Source: Molanna angustata
Lineage: Eukaryota > Arthropoda > Insecta > Trichoptera > Molannidae
Direction: 5' to 3'
Assembly (NCBI GenBank): GCA_963576475.1
Contig: OY754970.1
Span: forward strand, 28,843,091-28,907,090
DNA: 64,000 nucleotides
The notes beneath the pieces were generated by a model. That model searched no databases. It saw nothing but the letters and a program-made list of their open reading frames with translations, and was not told the origin of the DNA. Positions 11,101 through 20,800 of this stretch are shown one piece after another; within the stretch, counting starts at the first letter, position 1, and every line of letters starts with the position of its first letter. Made by a program: the position numbers and the translations under genes.

Positions 11101-12100
11101 GGCCGTCGACTACTAAAAATTCATTTTTCATCCTAACGTCTGCTATCGAGCAGTCTATTTCCGCTTTCGCTACTACCGTCATTTTGGCCGAAGCATGTGC
11201 AAGATTTAAACTCTTTACATCACAAAATTTTCTTCTATACTCGTGTACTAAATCTGCACGAATTAAACTGTGAGAGGCGGCAGAGTCTACTAACGCTACA
11301 TAGAGACGATCCTCGATCGTCACGCTTATCCGTGGGAGGCTAACTTTACCAATCGCACATACACCGTCTACTTTATGTTCTAGTTCGCAAATTCCGTCAC
11401 TATACTCCTCTTCGTACCTACTCATCACTTTCGCCATCTCATTACTACCCATCGCAACTACTGCAGTACCTAACTTGTGATCCGGCGCGATAACCGGTTT
11501 CCTCTCTTCGAACTCCTCTGACGCAACTACCAGATTCTCATCATCCGACGTACCTGATGCAACTATCCACTCCCTATCGTTCAACATATCTACCAACTCT
11601 ACCTCCGACGCGAATTTCGAACTATCTCGTATGTAACCTGCCTTCTCATTATTAGCCTCCACAGTTTCAATACTATCCTCATCATATTCTCTATGCACAT
11701 CAGCCTCTACCACCATCTCAGTAAAACCTACAGAGTTTTGATCGCCTATTTCTACGATTACTTCATCAACATATTCAATCTTTTCATTATTAGCCTCCAC
11801 GGTCTCAATGCTATCCTCGTCATCCTCCTCTCTATGCACATCAGCTTCTACCACCATCACAGTAAAACCTACAGATTTTTGATCGTCTCTTTCTACAATT
11901 ACTTCATCAACAGACTCAATCATATTAATAGCATTCTCATTATTAGTACAGGGCGCCAGTTCCACGTTTGTTAACCTGGTGGAACGCAGGTTTAATTTCT
12001 TCGGGAGCCCGCGACAGGTCGAGGTCCGTAATTTGTGTTCCTGTCGGGGCGGCGAGCGTTTCCCGATGCCGATGCGATAAACTCGTTTCTTTCCACGCAA
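8129..12100 (-). CDS. Gypsy pol polyprotein (protease-RT-RNase H-integrase)
   Basis: A 1,323-aa polyprotein for reverse transcription and integration. The acidic N-terminal part holds a tandem duplication (residues about 64-107 and 111-153). A retropepsin-like site, LVDSAASHSLI, lies near residue 270, with DSA instead of the usual DT/SG. The RT has ICVDFRRLND and the catalytic YIDD near 585. RNase H follows at LQTDASKLG. The integrase has an HHCC zinc finger (HPGAKET ... CMTCALS, about 990-1035) and a DDE core (VDLMGP near 1057, LSDNATNF near 1116, NITERRNQE near 1148). The frame is uninterrupted. It overlaps the gag end by about 109 bp in another frame, so expression by ribosomal frameshifting is likely. 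Whether the unusual protease motif works is unclear. Confidence 0.93.
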   Translation of the reverse strand: MRGKKRVYRIGIGKRSPPRQEHKLRTSTCRGLPKKLNLRSTRLTNVELAPCTNNENAINMIESVDEVIVERDDQKSVGFTVMVVEADVHREEDDEDSIETVEANNEKIEYVDEVIVEIGDQNSVGFTEMVVEADVHREYDEDSIETVEANNEKAGYIRDSSKFASEVELVDMLNDREWIVASGTSDDENLVVASEEFEERKPVIAPDHKLGTAVVAMGSNEMAKVMSRYEEEYSDGICELEHKVDGVCAIGKVSLPRISVTIEDRLYVALVDSAASHSLIRADLVHEYRRKFCDVKSLNLAHASAKMTVVAKAEIDCSIADVRMKNEFLVVDGLRDDVILGIDWLIAEHGVIDFIRGALYFGKKERITAYFHSTKRQPNLTNVQLPNITNDLSNAKRNELHKILREFNALFTPYAGPARLQPHVIRLKDETPIRIPPYRLSDAKKRNLHKQIEEMLTDDVIEASRSPYCFPIVMAPKKGDNDYRICVDFRRLNDVTEGEVSTLPVIHETLKDLGNAKIFSTLDLTKGYWQVPLDPASKPYTAFSTPDGALYQFKVMPFGLKGAPSCFQKAMCQQVLAGYLREFCIVYIDDIVIYSSDWESHLHHLRLVFERLDQFGLKCSPDKCKLATSEIEYLGHVVTAEGNYPQMSHCKEIFSAPAPRTRKELRGFLGLCNWLREYVPRFSEIAAPLTDLLKVNRPYRWNSQADTAMRNIKLAMSQPLKLSRPDFNREFILQTDASKLGIAAVLYHPRSDGERDVISYASMRFSPAEQKWHSNEQEAFAAVWAIKRYRPYLEGRSFKLRTDNKALTWLNTAKNDRAKLIRWALLLQEFDFTVEHCPGRKNELPDALSRNPESSPIVTEADTKDLSRMMYPSTETNEITAQVHQTEDDAVTEDQPDAVESSDDVEVVDVSLAEEIRLRQKRDTDVQRRINRLRILLSRPNTSTARHEQQYLRDYALLGDYLWRKFADDDMRLFVPRSMVLKVISTYHDNRVAGHPGAKETTRAAARHFFWPNMRTDVEQYVRACMTCALSRAVPTRPAAPLGNTHVQKPFDVCAVDLMGPYPISTHGKRFIVVVTDLYTRWVEAFAVRSSRAPIIIKILEDDVFSRYGYPKAILSDNATNFKNRLWTSALDRWQCLHWTTAVYHPRANITERRNQEIKKALRIYLQGQPHNRWDEHLPTILYALRGRRNESTGVSPSTALLGYDIPRPGEWMIHSPDGDIIPTAGARERTQLDNEIRASQEEYRQRYAPDNDTVSKYDIGQAVLIREHPQSDMNTGFHAGFAPKWSGPHRILLPIGRGHVYWVERRGKPVKVHADEIRSAPA

Positions 12101-13010
12101 TCTTTATTAAAATGACGACCAGGGCAAAATTGACATTTTGGTAACTGTTTTCTGTTATTTACTGGGTTATTATTATTAGGGCGCGAATTCGCATTACGGT
12201 TGTTTGGACGTATATTATAATTATCCTGCCGGTACGTTGAGGTATTATAGTTATTACCGCTTTCGCACGAATTGTCACGTTGGGTATTCCTATTTTCATG
12301 ATTACGTTCGGCAACTGGCTGAAATAACGTTTGTCGGGGGAAATCAATCATCATAACTTTTTCTTTAAGCGACGTGAACGTAAAATTTCCGAAAATCACT
12401 CCAACGTCTAAAATACTGCGATAATTGTCTCTCATCAGATATATTAAGTCAGCACATGAAGCATCTGACGGAGCCGTTTCAAAGAGCCGCATATGAACCG
12501 CTTCCTTCCGCTTAAGGAATGCGATTCCACCCTCATCCGCACGCTGACGGTCACCATAATAATTAGCCATAAGCGAAGACCGGGCAACGTCTATTCCGTA
12601 TCTACCAATTAAAAAACCTTTGAATTCATCCCATGTCCATTTACCCTGCGCATGAGGAGACCACCAACGCTTGGCTTCTCCTCGCAACCTCTGAGACGCA
12701 CGGCCGACCATTGACGCAGGAGAACAAAACATGTGGCCGAAAAACGCTTCGCATGTGTGATAAATAAAACAGGGTCTTCTTCTGGAAGACCGCTGAACGT
12801 ATCTTCCAGATCGCGACGTTGTAAATATGGGAATAAATGTTCGATTCCCGGGCTATCGTTTCTTGGGGGTTCTGGAAAATCGCGGATAACATTATCATTT
12901 GTTCTTGCCCTAGTAACTCGTCTACTTTCTCCTCCGCCGCCATCGTTTTCGCGCTCTACTACTCCAAAAATAAGATATTTGAATAAACGAAAAATAAGTT
13001 GAAATAACAT
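11992..13010 (-). pseudogene. Gypsy gag, frameshifted
   Basis: Capsid and nucleocapsid precursor in two frames. The N-terminal part (to about 12735) includes RRVTRARTNDNVIRDFPEPP and LEEDPVLFITHAKR-like residues. The C-terminal frame (11992-12732) includes ASQRLRGEAKRWWSPH, typical of Ty3/Gypsy capsids, an N-rich linker, and one zinc knuckle, CQFCPGRHFNKDC (CX2CX3HX4C, one residue shorter than the usual CCHC). The switch lies near 12730-12770, so a small indel probably inactivates gag in this copy. The exact start is uncertain. Confidence 0.8.
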
Positions 13011-13103
13011 TTTTTTTGTTAATACGAGAAAAAAACAAACGAAAAGTAAATGCTCAAAACCTCAGGGTGGTTCGATAAAAACTACTGTTTTTAAAAATGG
13101 CTA

Positions 13104-13120
13104 CACGTTGGATAGCGCCA
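13104..13120 (-). other. Primer binding site of the Gypsy element
   Basis: Three bases after the 5' LTR the minus strand reads TGGCGCTATCCAACGTG. It begins TGG, as expected for pairing with a tRNA 3' end, but I cannot name the tRNA. Confidence 0.65.
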
Positions 13121-13123
13121 AAT

Positions 13124-14313
13124 TGTTATCGCATATAACAAAGAAGAGCGTTGATAAAAGTGTTTACATGCCGGCTAGTCAATACAATAATTAAATATGG
13201 TGGATACGAAAGAACGTGTTGAGCGTATAAAATAAAACAATGCTTAAATTGACAGAAATACACGCGTAATAGTAATTATCGGTTAATAAAAATTGCTGTA
13301 ATATTAAAAAGAAAATAAATAAGAAAAACCAGTGATGACGGCCGCTGAAAAGAATTATTAAATACAGGAAAAACACGTGGAACAGAGAATAATAGTGCTG
13401 AAAAGAATAATCAAATACATGAAATGCACGTGTAATATTGATGACAATCTTGCTAAAATAAATTACGAAACGAAACGTTCAGAGCAAAGAAAACAAATAA
13501 TAATAAATCAGAAAGATCTTACCAACCGCTGCTCTCGTTCCGGGTCTATAGATGAAACACTTACACTACATAATATCACTTTTTATTAATTGAAAATAAC
13601 TTAAAACTATCTTAAATTCACCCCTCGTTGGATATATGGACCTGAAACACACTTATTCACTATTATACGATTATTTAAGTTATGTTTATTCTTAAAAGTT
13701 ATTTTTAATAGTAACTTAAACTATCTTAAATTCACCCCTCGTTGGTTATGTATGGACCTGAAACACACTTATGCAATACCATGCAAATATGAAATTTAAT
13801 GCTGAGCTTCAAGCAGACGCCTCGCAGAGATAAGATTTTCTCTTTCAACGTTCGCGGTCTACGTTTGTTTTAAAAAATATATATAAGTTATCTTTCGTAC
13901 GCGTGAGTTAAAATTCGTATATCCCGACCAAGCGTCCACTCAAATACTGATTCAAACCAGCTATCGCGTCCACCGCTGGAGACAGGGGGGGGGGGAGGAG
14001 CTACCCCACCGCGCGGCGGGGCGCGTTCTACCATCTACCAATAGGAAGCCTCCATTTCACCTACCAAGTTAGAAAGTATAAAGTTCCAGGAATATGCATT
14101 GAATATAAAATTATTAGGAAAGACATATTTACAAAATATAAGCATTGTTTAAACACATTAAGGACCCAAAGACCCGTTAATATGATAAAACCATTATAAG
14201 AGAAAGTTTTCCAAGAATCAAGGTATTTTGTTGAAACAAAATAATAGATGTTTGACTTCTATGCTACCATAACCCATGGTAATATTTTGATCATAATACC
14301 TATGTATATATCA
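13124..14313 (-). repeat. Gypsy 5' LTR
   Basis: Same sequence as 6861-8052 with a shorter G run (11). The noted substitutions are at 13206, 13775 and 14120 (approximate). Confidence 0.93.
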
Positions 14314-15264
14314 AAGTTGGTTTCCATGATGCATTTTTATGACCATTGAAAAAATGACAAAGGTAAATATTTTTGTATTTTGATTTATCTGCGCTTTCTA
14401 TGGTTATAAATGACCTAAAAACATAGACGACGTCAGAAAATTTGTCGTGTAAATAGACACTTTTTGGCGGGAAAACGCTTTTCCCGCCAATTCCGGTCGT
14501 AAAAATAGTGGCACCGAATTTTTTTCACATTTTATTTTTCTTAAATATTAGTTTGTGGTCTGATTTGGCGCCGAATTCAAATAAAAAAAATAACATTACA
14601 TTATTAATTTAAAAAATAACATTACGTCATTAGGTCCCGTGTTTTAATCAGTTAGTGTGTTCTATGGTTTTAATGTGTTTGGGACTGCTGGAAGTCATCT
14701 GTCTTCTGATTGGTTGAAGGTTTCGTAATGTATGTCGAGCTTGTTACTACCAGAGATGCGGGGATTCCAGTGGAAATCTTTGTGTTGCCGAAAGATGTGA
14801 TGACGCGATATAAGTAACAATATGTATCACCAACAATATTGTAGCTAATCACGCGTTGTTAGGAAGGACTCACTAACTATTGAGACTTCTCTACACGGAA
14901 TTATGTCTTTGTGAAGTTGCTGCAACGTGTGACTAGTTTCCTTTTCTTGTAATTTGCTAGCCCATACGGTTGGTTTGTGCTGTGATTTAGTCAGTCGGAG
15001 CATGCAACTAGAATTGGACAACCTTGAAACCGGAAGTGAAAAGTATTTTATTCTTCAAAAGTTACAAATCACACTTCAAAGAGAAGAAAAAAGTTTATAT
15101 ATTTATATGTGTATGTATTTTCATAACTCAAAATTGTAGAAAATAAATTGCGTTTGTGTGTAGTTTTTTTCTAAAAAATATAAGCCCTAGAACCAAGGTA
15201 ACAAAACATTGCTCGAAATTGCAAACCTCTGAATTTACCGAGTTTTAATGTATGCGATTTGACG
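14314..15264. other. Right arm and filler of the interrupted inverted repeat
   Basis: About 14363-14460 matches the left arm at 5379-5600 in inverse orientation. The rest is unassigned. A perfect hairpin lies at 14466-14488 (GGCGGGAAAA paired with TTTTCCCGCC around three bases). The short ORFs at 14.7-15.1 kb show no recognisable family. Confidence 0.4.
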
Positions 15265-15283
15265 TTTTAACAGTTGAAATTAC

Positions 15284-15778
15284 ACACGCATCATTTCGAC
15301 ACGGACCGCGCTCAGCTTACGTGAATCCGCGTTTCTCGCGCACTGTCAGGAGATATCGTGTGGAGCCTACCTCCTAAAAGCATGGAGGAACCAACGAATG
15401 CCGTGGTGATTGCCGCACCATATTCAGCGGGCATGCCGTCGCGTCCCTGAGGAAAAGGACGCCGGGAAGGGTTACGACGTAGTTGAGCTGCGCTCATCCT
15501 GCAGCCGGCCAGCAGCTTCTCACGTCCAGCTTGTTTCGAGACTTGCCTCGCCGTCGCCGCTCTCAATGGAACCACTCATCCAGCGGCTTCCGTTGTCTGG
15601 GATCGGGGGCATTCCAACTGAGAGACTTGTCGCCATAACTATGCACAATAGCCATGCGGGAGATACCTGTTATTGGAGCACTGGAGATTCTATTTTTTGT
15701 TTCATGTTTTTTTTTGTTTGTGTTGTTCAGTGTTCTGTTGGTGTCTCTGTATATTAAATAAATAAATAAATAAATAAT
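15284..15778 (+). repeat. GC-rich retroelement tail ending in (TAAA)n
   Basis: Begins GACACGGACCGCGCTCA and is GC-rich to about 15650. It ends in a T-rich stretch and a TAAA repeat (15754-15776), the layout of a 3'-truncated or tail-only LINE copy. No intact domain is visible, so the clade is unknown. Confidence 0.5.
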
Positions 15779-16152
15779 CCCTGGACGACGCCCTTATTAC
15801 GCACTGGATCTATCTTTAGATCATGGCCGAGTGAAAGGGGGAAAAGACAATATATGCCCATAAAAAAGTGTATGACAATTTGAATAAATTTTAATAATTT
15901 TATTTACAATTTTGATTCGAAACGTCCAAAATGTACAAATTTGAACATTGACTATTGTAACGTCCTAATTTATTGACAATATTTTGTTTCTTAACATGTG
16001 AGTATTTTATGTGATCAAGCATTTTGACTAGTTTGTCCCTTATGTGCTCCAGGGGAGGATACTAATTTGTTAGAGATCTGTACTGAACACAGAAGTCAAA
16101 TCTCATACAAAAAAATCGACAAATTCTGCGCTTCACAATTGAACCCATCACA

Positions 16153-16382
16153 CGTATAAGGGTGTATATGGCATAAAAATTTATTGAGAAAAACACATTT
16201 TTTTGATAAAAAAGTTACTACATTTGTATGCCTAACCGCTACCTTTCATAGACAAAAAAAGTGTTTTGGGTTGCCATTATAAGGGATTAATACAATAATT
16301 TTACGTTGTCCTGTGATATAGAACCTTTTTCTGTAAAAAAGTTGTTTTTGACCAAATGTATGATATATACCCTTATACGGGT
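16153..16382. repeat. Candidate MITE with inverted ends
   Basis: The left end CGTATAAGGGTGTATAT is nearly the reverse complement of the right end ATATATACCCTTATACGGG. The interior is AT-rich and non-coding. Confidence 0.5.
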
Positions 16383-16489
16383 TGTTATAGCCGAAAAACA
16401 GTGTTGTCGAAAAACAATAATTTTTAATTTTTTTCCGCGGCAACATTTTGGCGGAAGACTACTAGCGCCTCTGACGGCGTGAGAGAACG

Positions 16490-17210
16490 ACAAGGAAGCT
16501 TATAGCCAACGCGTCAGGGACGCGCTCTCTTTGGCATCCAATGGTTTAGTACGACGCTGTCATCGGTCGACACGCGCGTCCCGATGGCGGCCATATTTTC
16601 GACGACGCAGGAGGTCTGCGTGACAGGACTCGTCACGCGCATGGACGCTGATGGTGCCCCAGAACCAAGATGAGGGCATTAACAGGAGAGGAGGTTGGAG
16701 GCAGAGCGCAGTGTGGGGCCACCGCGTAGGGAACGCGGCGGCTCGCAGATTGGACCACGAGGGGCAATCCGTGTCGTCTTGGGCGTCGGTTCGCCTCCGG
16801 TGATGCCCTTGCTGGTATGCCACCTCTGTCGAGATGCGCCGTCATAGCGTGCCGTGGGGCACAGAGCCAGCCATGGGTGACGGTCTGGAGGAGGAGATCA
16901 GGAGGAGAAGAAGAAACCACGCCGAGTACGACAAGGACCTGCCAGCCTGACGCAGAGGCTGGGCCCCGCCGGAACTTCAGCCACCACGTGGAAGACAGTG
17001 ACATGCCTGGAGAAAGGATGTCGCTGTACCCTGGGGCTGCACCTTCTGGTCGGCGTCTCTTCGTGCTCGGTGGTGTTTGAGAGTTGGATTGTTATCGTTT
17101 TGTTTTGTTATTTGTACTCTGATGTTGTGTTTGTTTTTTTTTTATTATTTAACTGCCATGGACCAACTAAACTGATATTTTGAATAAATGCGCCGTACTA
17201 CTACAATTTC
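16490..17210 (+). repeat. GC-rich retroelement tail
   Basis: A GC-rich block (16500-17060) followed by a T-rich stretch and TGAATAAATGCG. It resembles the 3' end of a GC-rich LINE. Open frames on both strands share no motif I recognise. Confidence 0.4.
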
Positions 17211-17714
17211 ATAGTGTCACCATCATTTGTCTCCTTTTCTTCCCCACACCTTGGCTTGATGTTTCCTCGTGCTAGACGAGAGGTCTCATCAGGGTGATGG
17301 GTTCAATTTCAAAAAGCCAGCGCCCACTGGAATTTGGATTTGCTGTTTTTCTGTTAGAAAAATGAACGAATCCAGTCGGCTTTGCTAGGGCTCACGGCAT
17401 AAATTTTGCTGCACGCAATGATGGAGCCATGGATGTATATAAGGATAGGGCGAATGTGCGAACCCGGTTTAAATGCCAATCTATCACCAATCTATCACAT
17501 ATTCTCTTTGTCTATCACGTTGTTGGATTTTCATAGACAATTATATACAATTTTTCATCTTTGCTAATACATAATGTCAAAAAGTTCACCTGTCATATTT
17601 TATGACGATTATAACCAAAAATTTGTTAAGATATTCAAAAAGTATAAGTACCTTCAAGCATAAGTTTCATAATCACACATTCAATATAACAAAGATTTTC
17701 AGTATAATTTTACA

Positions 17715-17895
17715 ATGACTAGTGATAACAATAAAGACCTGGATCCTTCAAACAATTCTAAATGGGGATATGATCTTTATCCCGAAAGAAGAGGCGAATA
17801 TTCACCGGGAATTAAAAAGATTTTATCCGGAGAAGGGCGCGAGGCTCTTGATAGACAAAAATGTGAACAAAAAGTTTTTAGAATTATACAGAAAA
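17715..17895 (+). CDS. ATP23 exon 1
   Basis: Starts MTSDNNKDLDPSNNSKWGYD and ends in the first base of a Ser codon before donor GTAAGT. The end, KCEQKVFRIIQK, lines up with the start of the conserved family region. Confidence 0.85.
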
Positions 17896-20800
17896 GTAAG
17901 TAATTCTACCATGTCTTAAAAATAAAGAATACATAGCCCCCAAGTCAAATTGAAAACGCTGTTCGTTATCGCCAAGCGCTAATTTTTTTTTGTATGGGAT
18001 TTGACATTTGTTGTTTGTTATTGTAGAAAAAATTTCTACAACAAACGTCAAATCACATACAAAAAAAAATAGCGCTTGGCGATAACGAACAGCGTTTTCA
18101 ATTTGACTCAGGGCCGTCTATTGTAGGTAAAGTTGTCGCCAAATAACTTGAACTTTTAGCCGAGAAGGGAGCCGATTATTACGTAAACCAATGGAGCACA
18201 AATACACAATTTTGCGCTCTGCGCAACCGGAAACTCTTCTAAAGTTTCTGTGTTGACAGAGTGGAAATCCATTTTAAAATTAACAAATAGAATAGAATAA
18301 TAATTTTTCCACAAGTTCGTTTATTATGTCGAATGTTTTCGCTGAGGTGACTCTGCATTATCAAGGTCCAAATGCCTATTGTATAAACCATCAAATAGTC
18401 TGATGCACTTCGCCATTATTAGAAGCATAAAATTGTCCCAGATTGTCCCACCATGTTACCATCAAAGCATTTGTATTTTATGGTTGACTAGGTAGAAATT
18501 TCACAGCAAGAGATTCTATAATTTACCCAATTGATCTTTGGCATAAAACAGAAATTTTCACTGCTTCCATCCTCATAGTAATGTTATTTTACTCTTTAAG
18601 TATTTATAATGTAACATAATCACATAAAGATTTCCTGTAGAATAGATTCTTTTGCATCAACATTACTTAAAAATAATATATGAACATTTTGAATTATTTT
18701 TTAAAGAAAGGCTTATTTAGAAATTTCCAAAAATGTATGAATTATATAATGTGTTTACTAAATTTAAAACATTTGAAATTAGAGAGTGGTTTCTGAAATC
18801 ATATAAGAAAAGGTATAGATTATGAGGAAGTAACTTGAGGTTTTTTCTTATGTATATTATATATTTGTATTCTCGAGCTTTGTAGAGTTATATGTGGAGT
18901 TTTTAGGTTTATATTTTGCTCATTCTTCATACAGTACAATCTCTTTAATCTGGCCCTAATGAAGGCAAAAGAGTGCAAGACAGCAGAAAATTTGAATTAT
19001 AGGATGTAAGAAAAAATAGTAAAAATTTGTATGTAAATATTAGTATTTACATCAATTTTATAGGTAAATAAAATACACATTATTATATCAATGTAATTTT
19101 AAAATAATTTGTAGTGGAGGATTACTAGAAGGTGCCGGTTTAGTGAAGTGCTGGATTAGTGAGATTGTACTATATTTTGTAAAGTAAAAAATCAGAAAAT
19201 GTGTTTTCAATATTTTTCAGGTCCTTTAGTGAGGTTAATGATGGCCGCATTAAAGACCTCGGGTTGGTAAGTAAAAATTCATTTACTTACAAAATTATTT
19301 ACATTGTTGGGTCAGGACATAGACTTTTCCGATTTTTGCATGATCTTTTAAATTCGTACAAATATTGTAAAATGTCTATTCTTTTTGTCAGCAAAGATAT
19401 TTTTATCTTGTAGAATTGTATTTAACCTTTTTAAGACGAGCGTCATGTATAGATGCCCACCGGCAGCATGCCTAAATGCCGAGCGTCATCTATACATGCC
19501 CTCATGGCTATACACAATTGTGAACCTTCATATCTCAGTAAATTCATACTTGATTGAGACGAAAATTGGATGAATATTACTCCCATATATTTGACTTCAA
19601 GACATGTGTCGGTGAATCAACAAAACAATTGTTAAATTATTTAAAAAATTAAGAACTCTAAACACTGAAATAGAGCGGTGATAGCCCAGCGGTAACGTCG
19701 TCGCCTCACATGCTTGAGGTCGACGGTTCGAATCCGGGCGGGACATGCACCTCTGGATTTTTAAAAAATCTATGTGCGGATTTATATCACTAGCTATATG
19801 TAGCCATGATCCAATTTGCCTGGTTCCCCTTTCTAAGGGTTACGAAGGTCAGATGGCAGTCGCTTCAATGTTATAACCAGACTCGCCAATTCCAGGATCA
19901 TGGTCAAAGCGTACCCCGATAGAAACGGGACAAAAGCGCTAAGGGGAAAGAAAGAAAAGAAACACTGAAATTCATTGATCATCACCGGCGAAATTCACAC
20001 TCTCCCGCGCTTTGTAAGGATCTAATGCTCATGCGCGTAGGAAAGAGGTATACTGCGCCAGTTCATTTTGTTGTTTCGTGCTCAACATTCTGCTTTGAAT
20101 TCGATACTTACAAATACACAATCGGCGCATATTCCTTATCTACATCAAATGCCGGAAGGATCACGTGACATATCTTGGATTCACGATATGACTTGGATTC
20201 ATATTCAGAACCTGCAAATCTTTCAAGAACATAAATACATTAAAATCTATATATTATACCATGGTTCGACCAATACTCGAATACGCATCCCCAATCTGGT
20301 CCCCAAGATACACAACATACAAACAACGCATTGAAAGAATACAAAGATTGTTCATTAAATACTTAAACCGTAAAGCATACCTCGAGTTCCCCAGCTACGA
20401 CTGCGCGAGAACCTATTATAAAATCGACAGTCTCGAGAATAGACGCACATTAAATGATATGATGCTTCTGTACAACATTATAAATAATAATATCGACTGC
20501 CCCTCAATACTCAATACCATTTCATTTAATATTCCTACTCGCAGAACTAGACATACACATTTATTCCACCTTCCAATTCACCGCACCAATTACGCACAAA
20601 ACATGACTATTCATAGAATGTGCGATACATACAATAACAGATTTCAAGAGTTTGACATCTTCCACCTCAGCTCCACAACATTCAAATACTCTATACAAAA
20701 GAAGATCAATAACCACTTATTATAGGAAACCTTGACGGCATTTATTCTCTTTTTTCCTTTTAGTTCAATACTATGTTTTAAATCATTGTTAACTTGAAAT

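Larger units (their letters stand above)
6861..14313 (-). mobile_element. Full-length Ty3/Gypsy LTR retrotransposon
   Basis: The order on the minus strand is 5' LTR (13124-14313), primer binding site, gag, pol (protease, RT, RNase H, integrase), polypurine tract, 3' LTR (6861-8052). The direct flanks are AAGT (6857-6860) and AAGT (14314-14317). The two LTRs differ, as far as I noticed, by three substitutions and a two-base change in a poly-G run, so the insertion is young. No env gene is seen. The gag frame is broken. Confidence 0.93.

Noticed and set aside
8129..13010. An env gene or infectious-type Gypsy
   Set aside because: After pol there is only a polypurine tract and the LTR; no third ORF exists.
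19672..19745. A tRNA gene
   Set aside because: The tRNA-like head is fused to a SINE body with an A-rich tail and a 12-bp target duplication.
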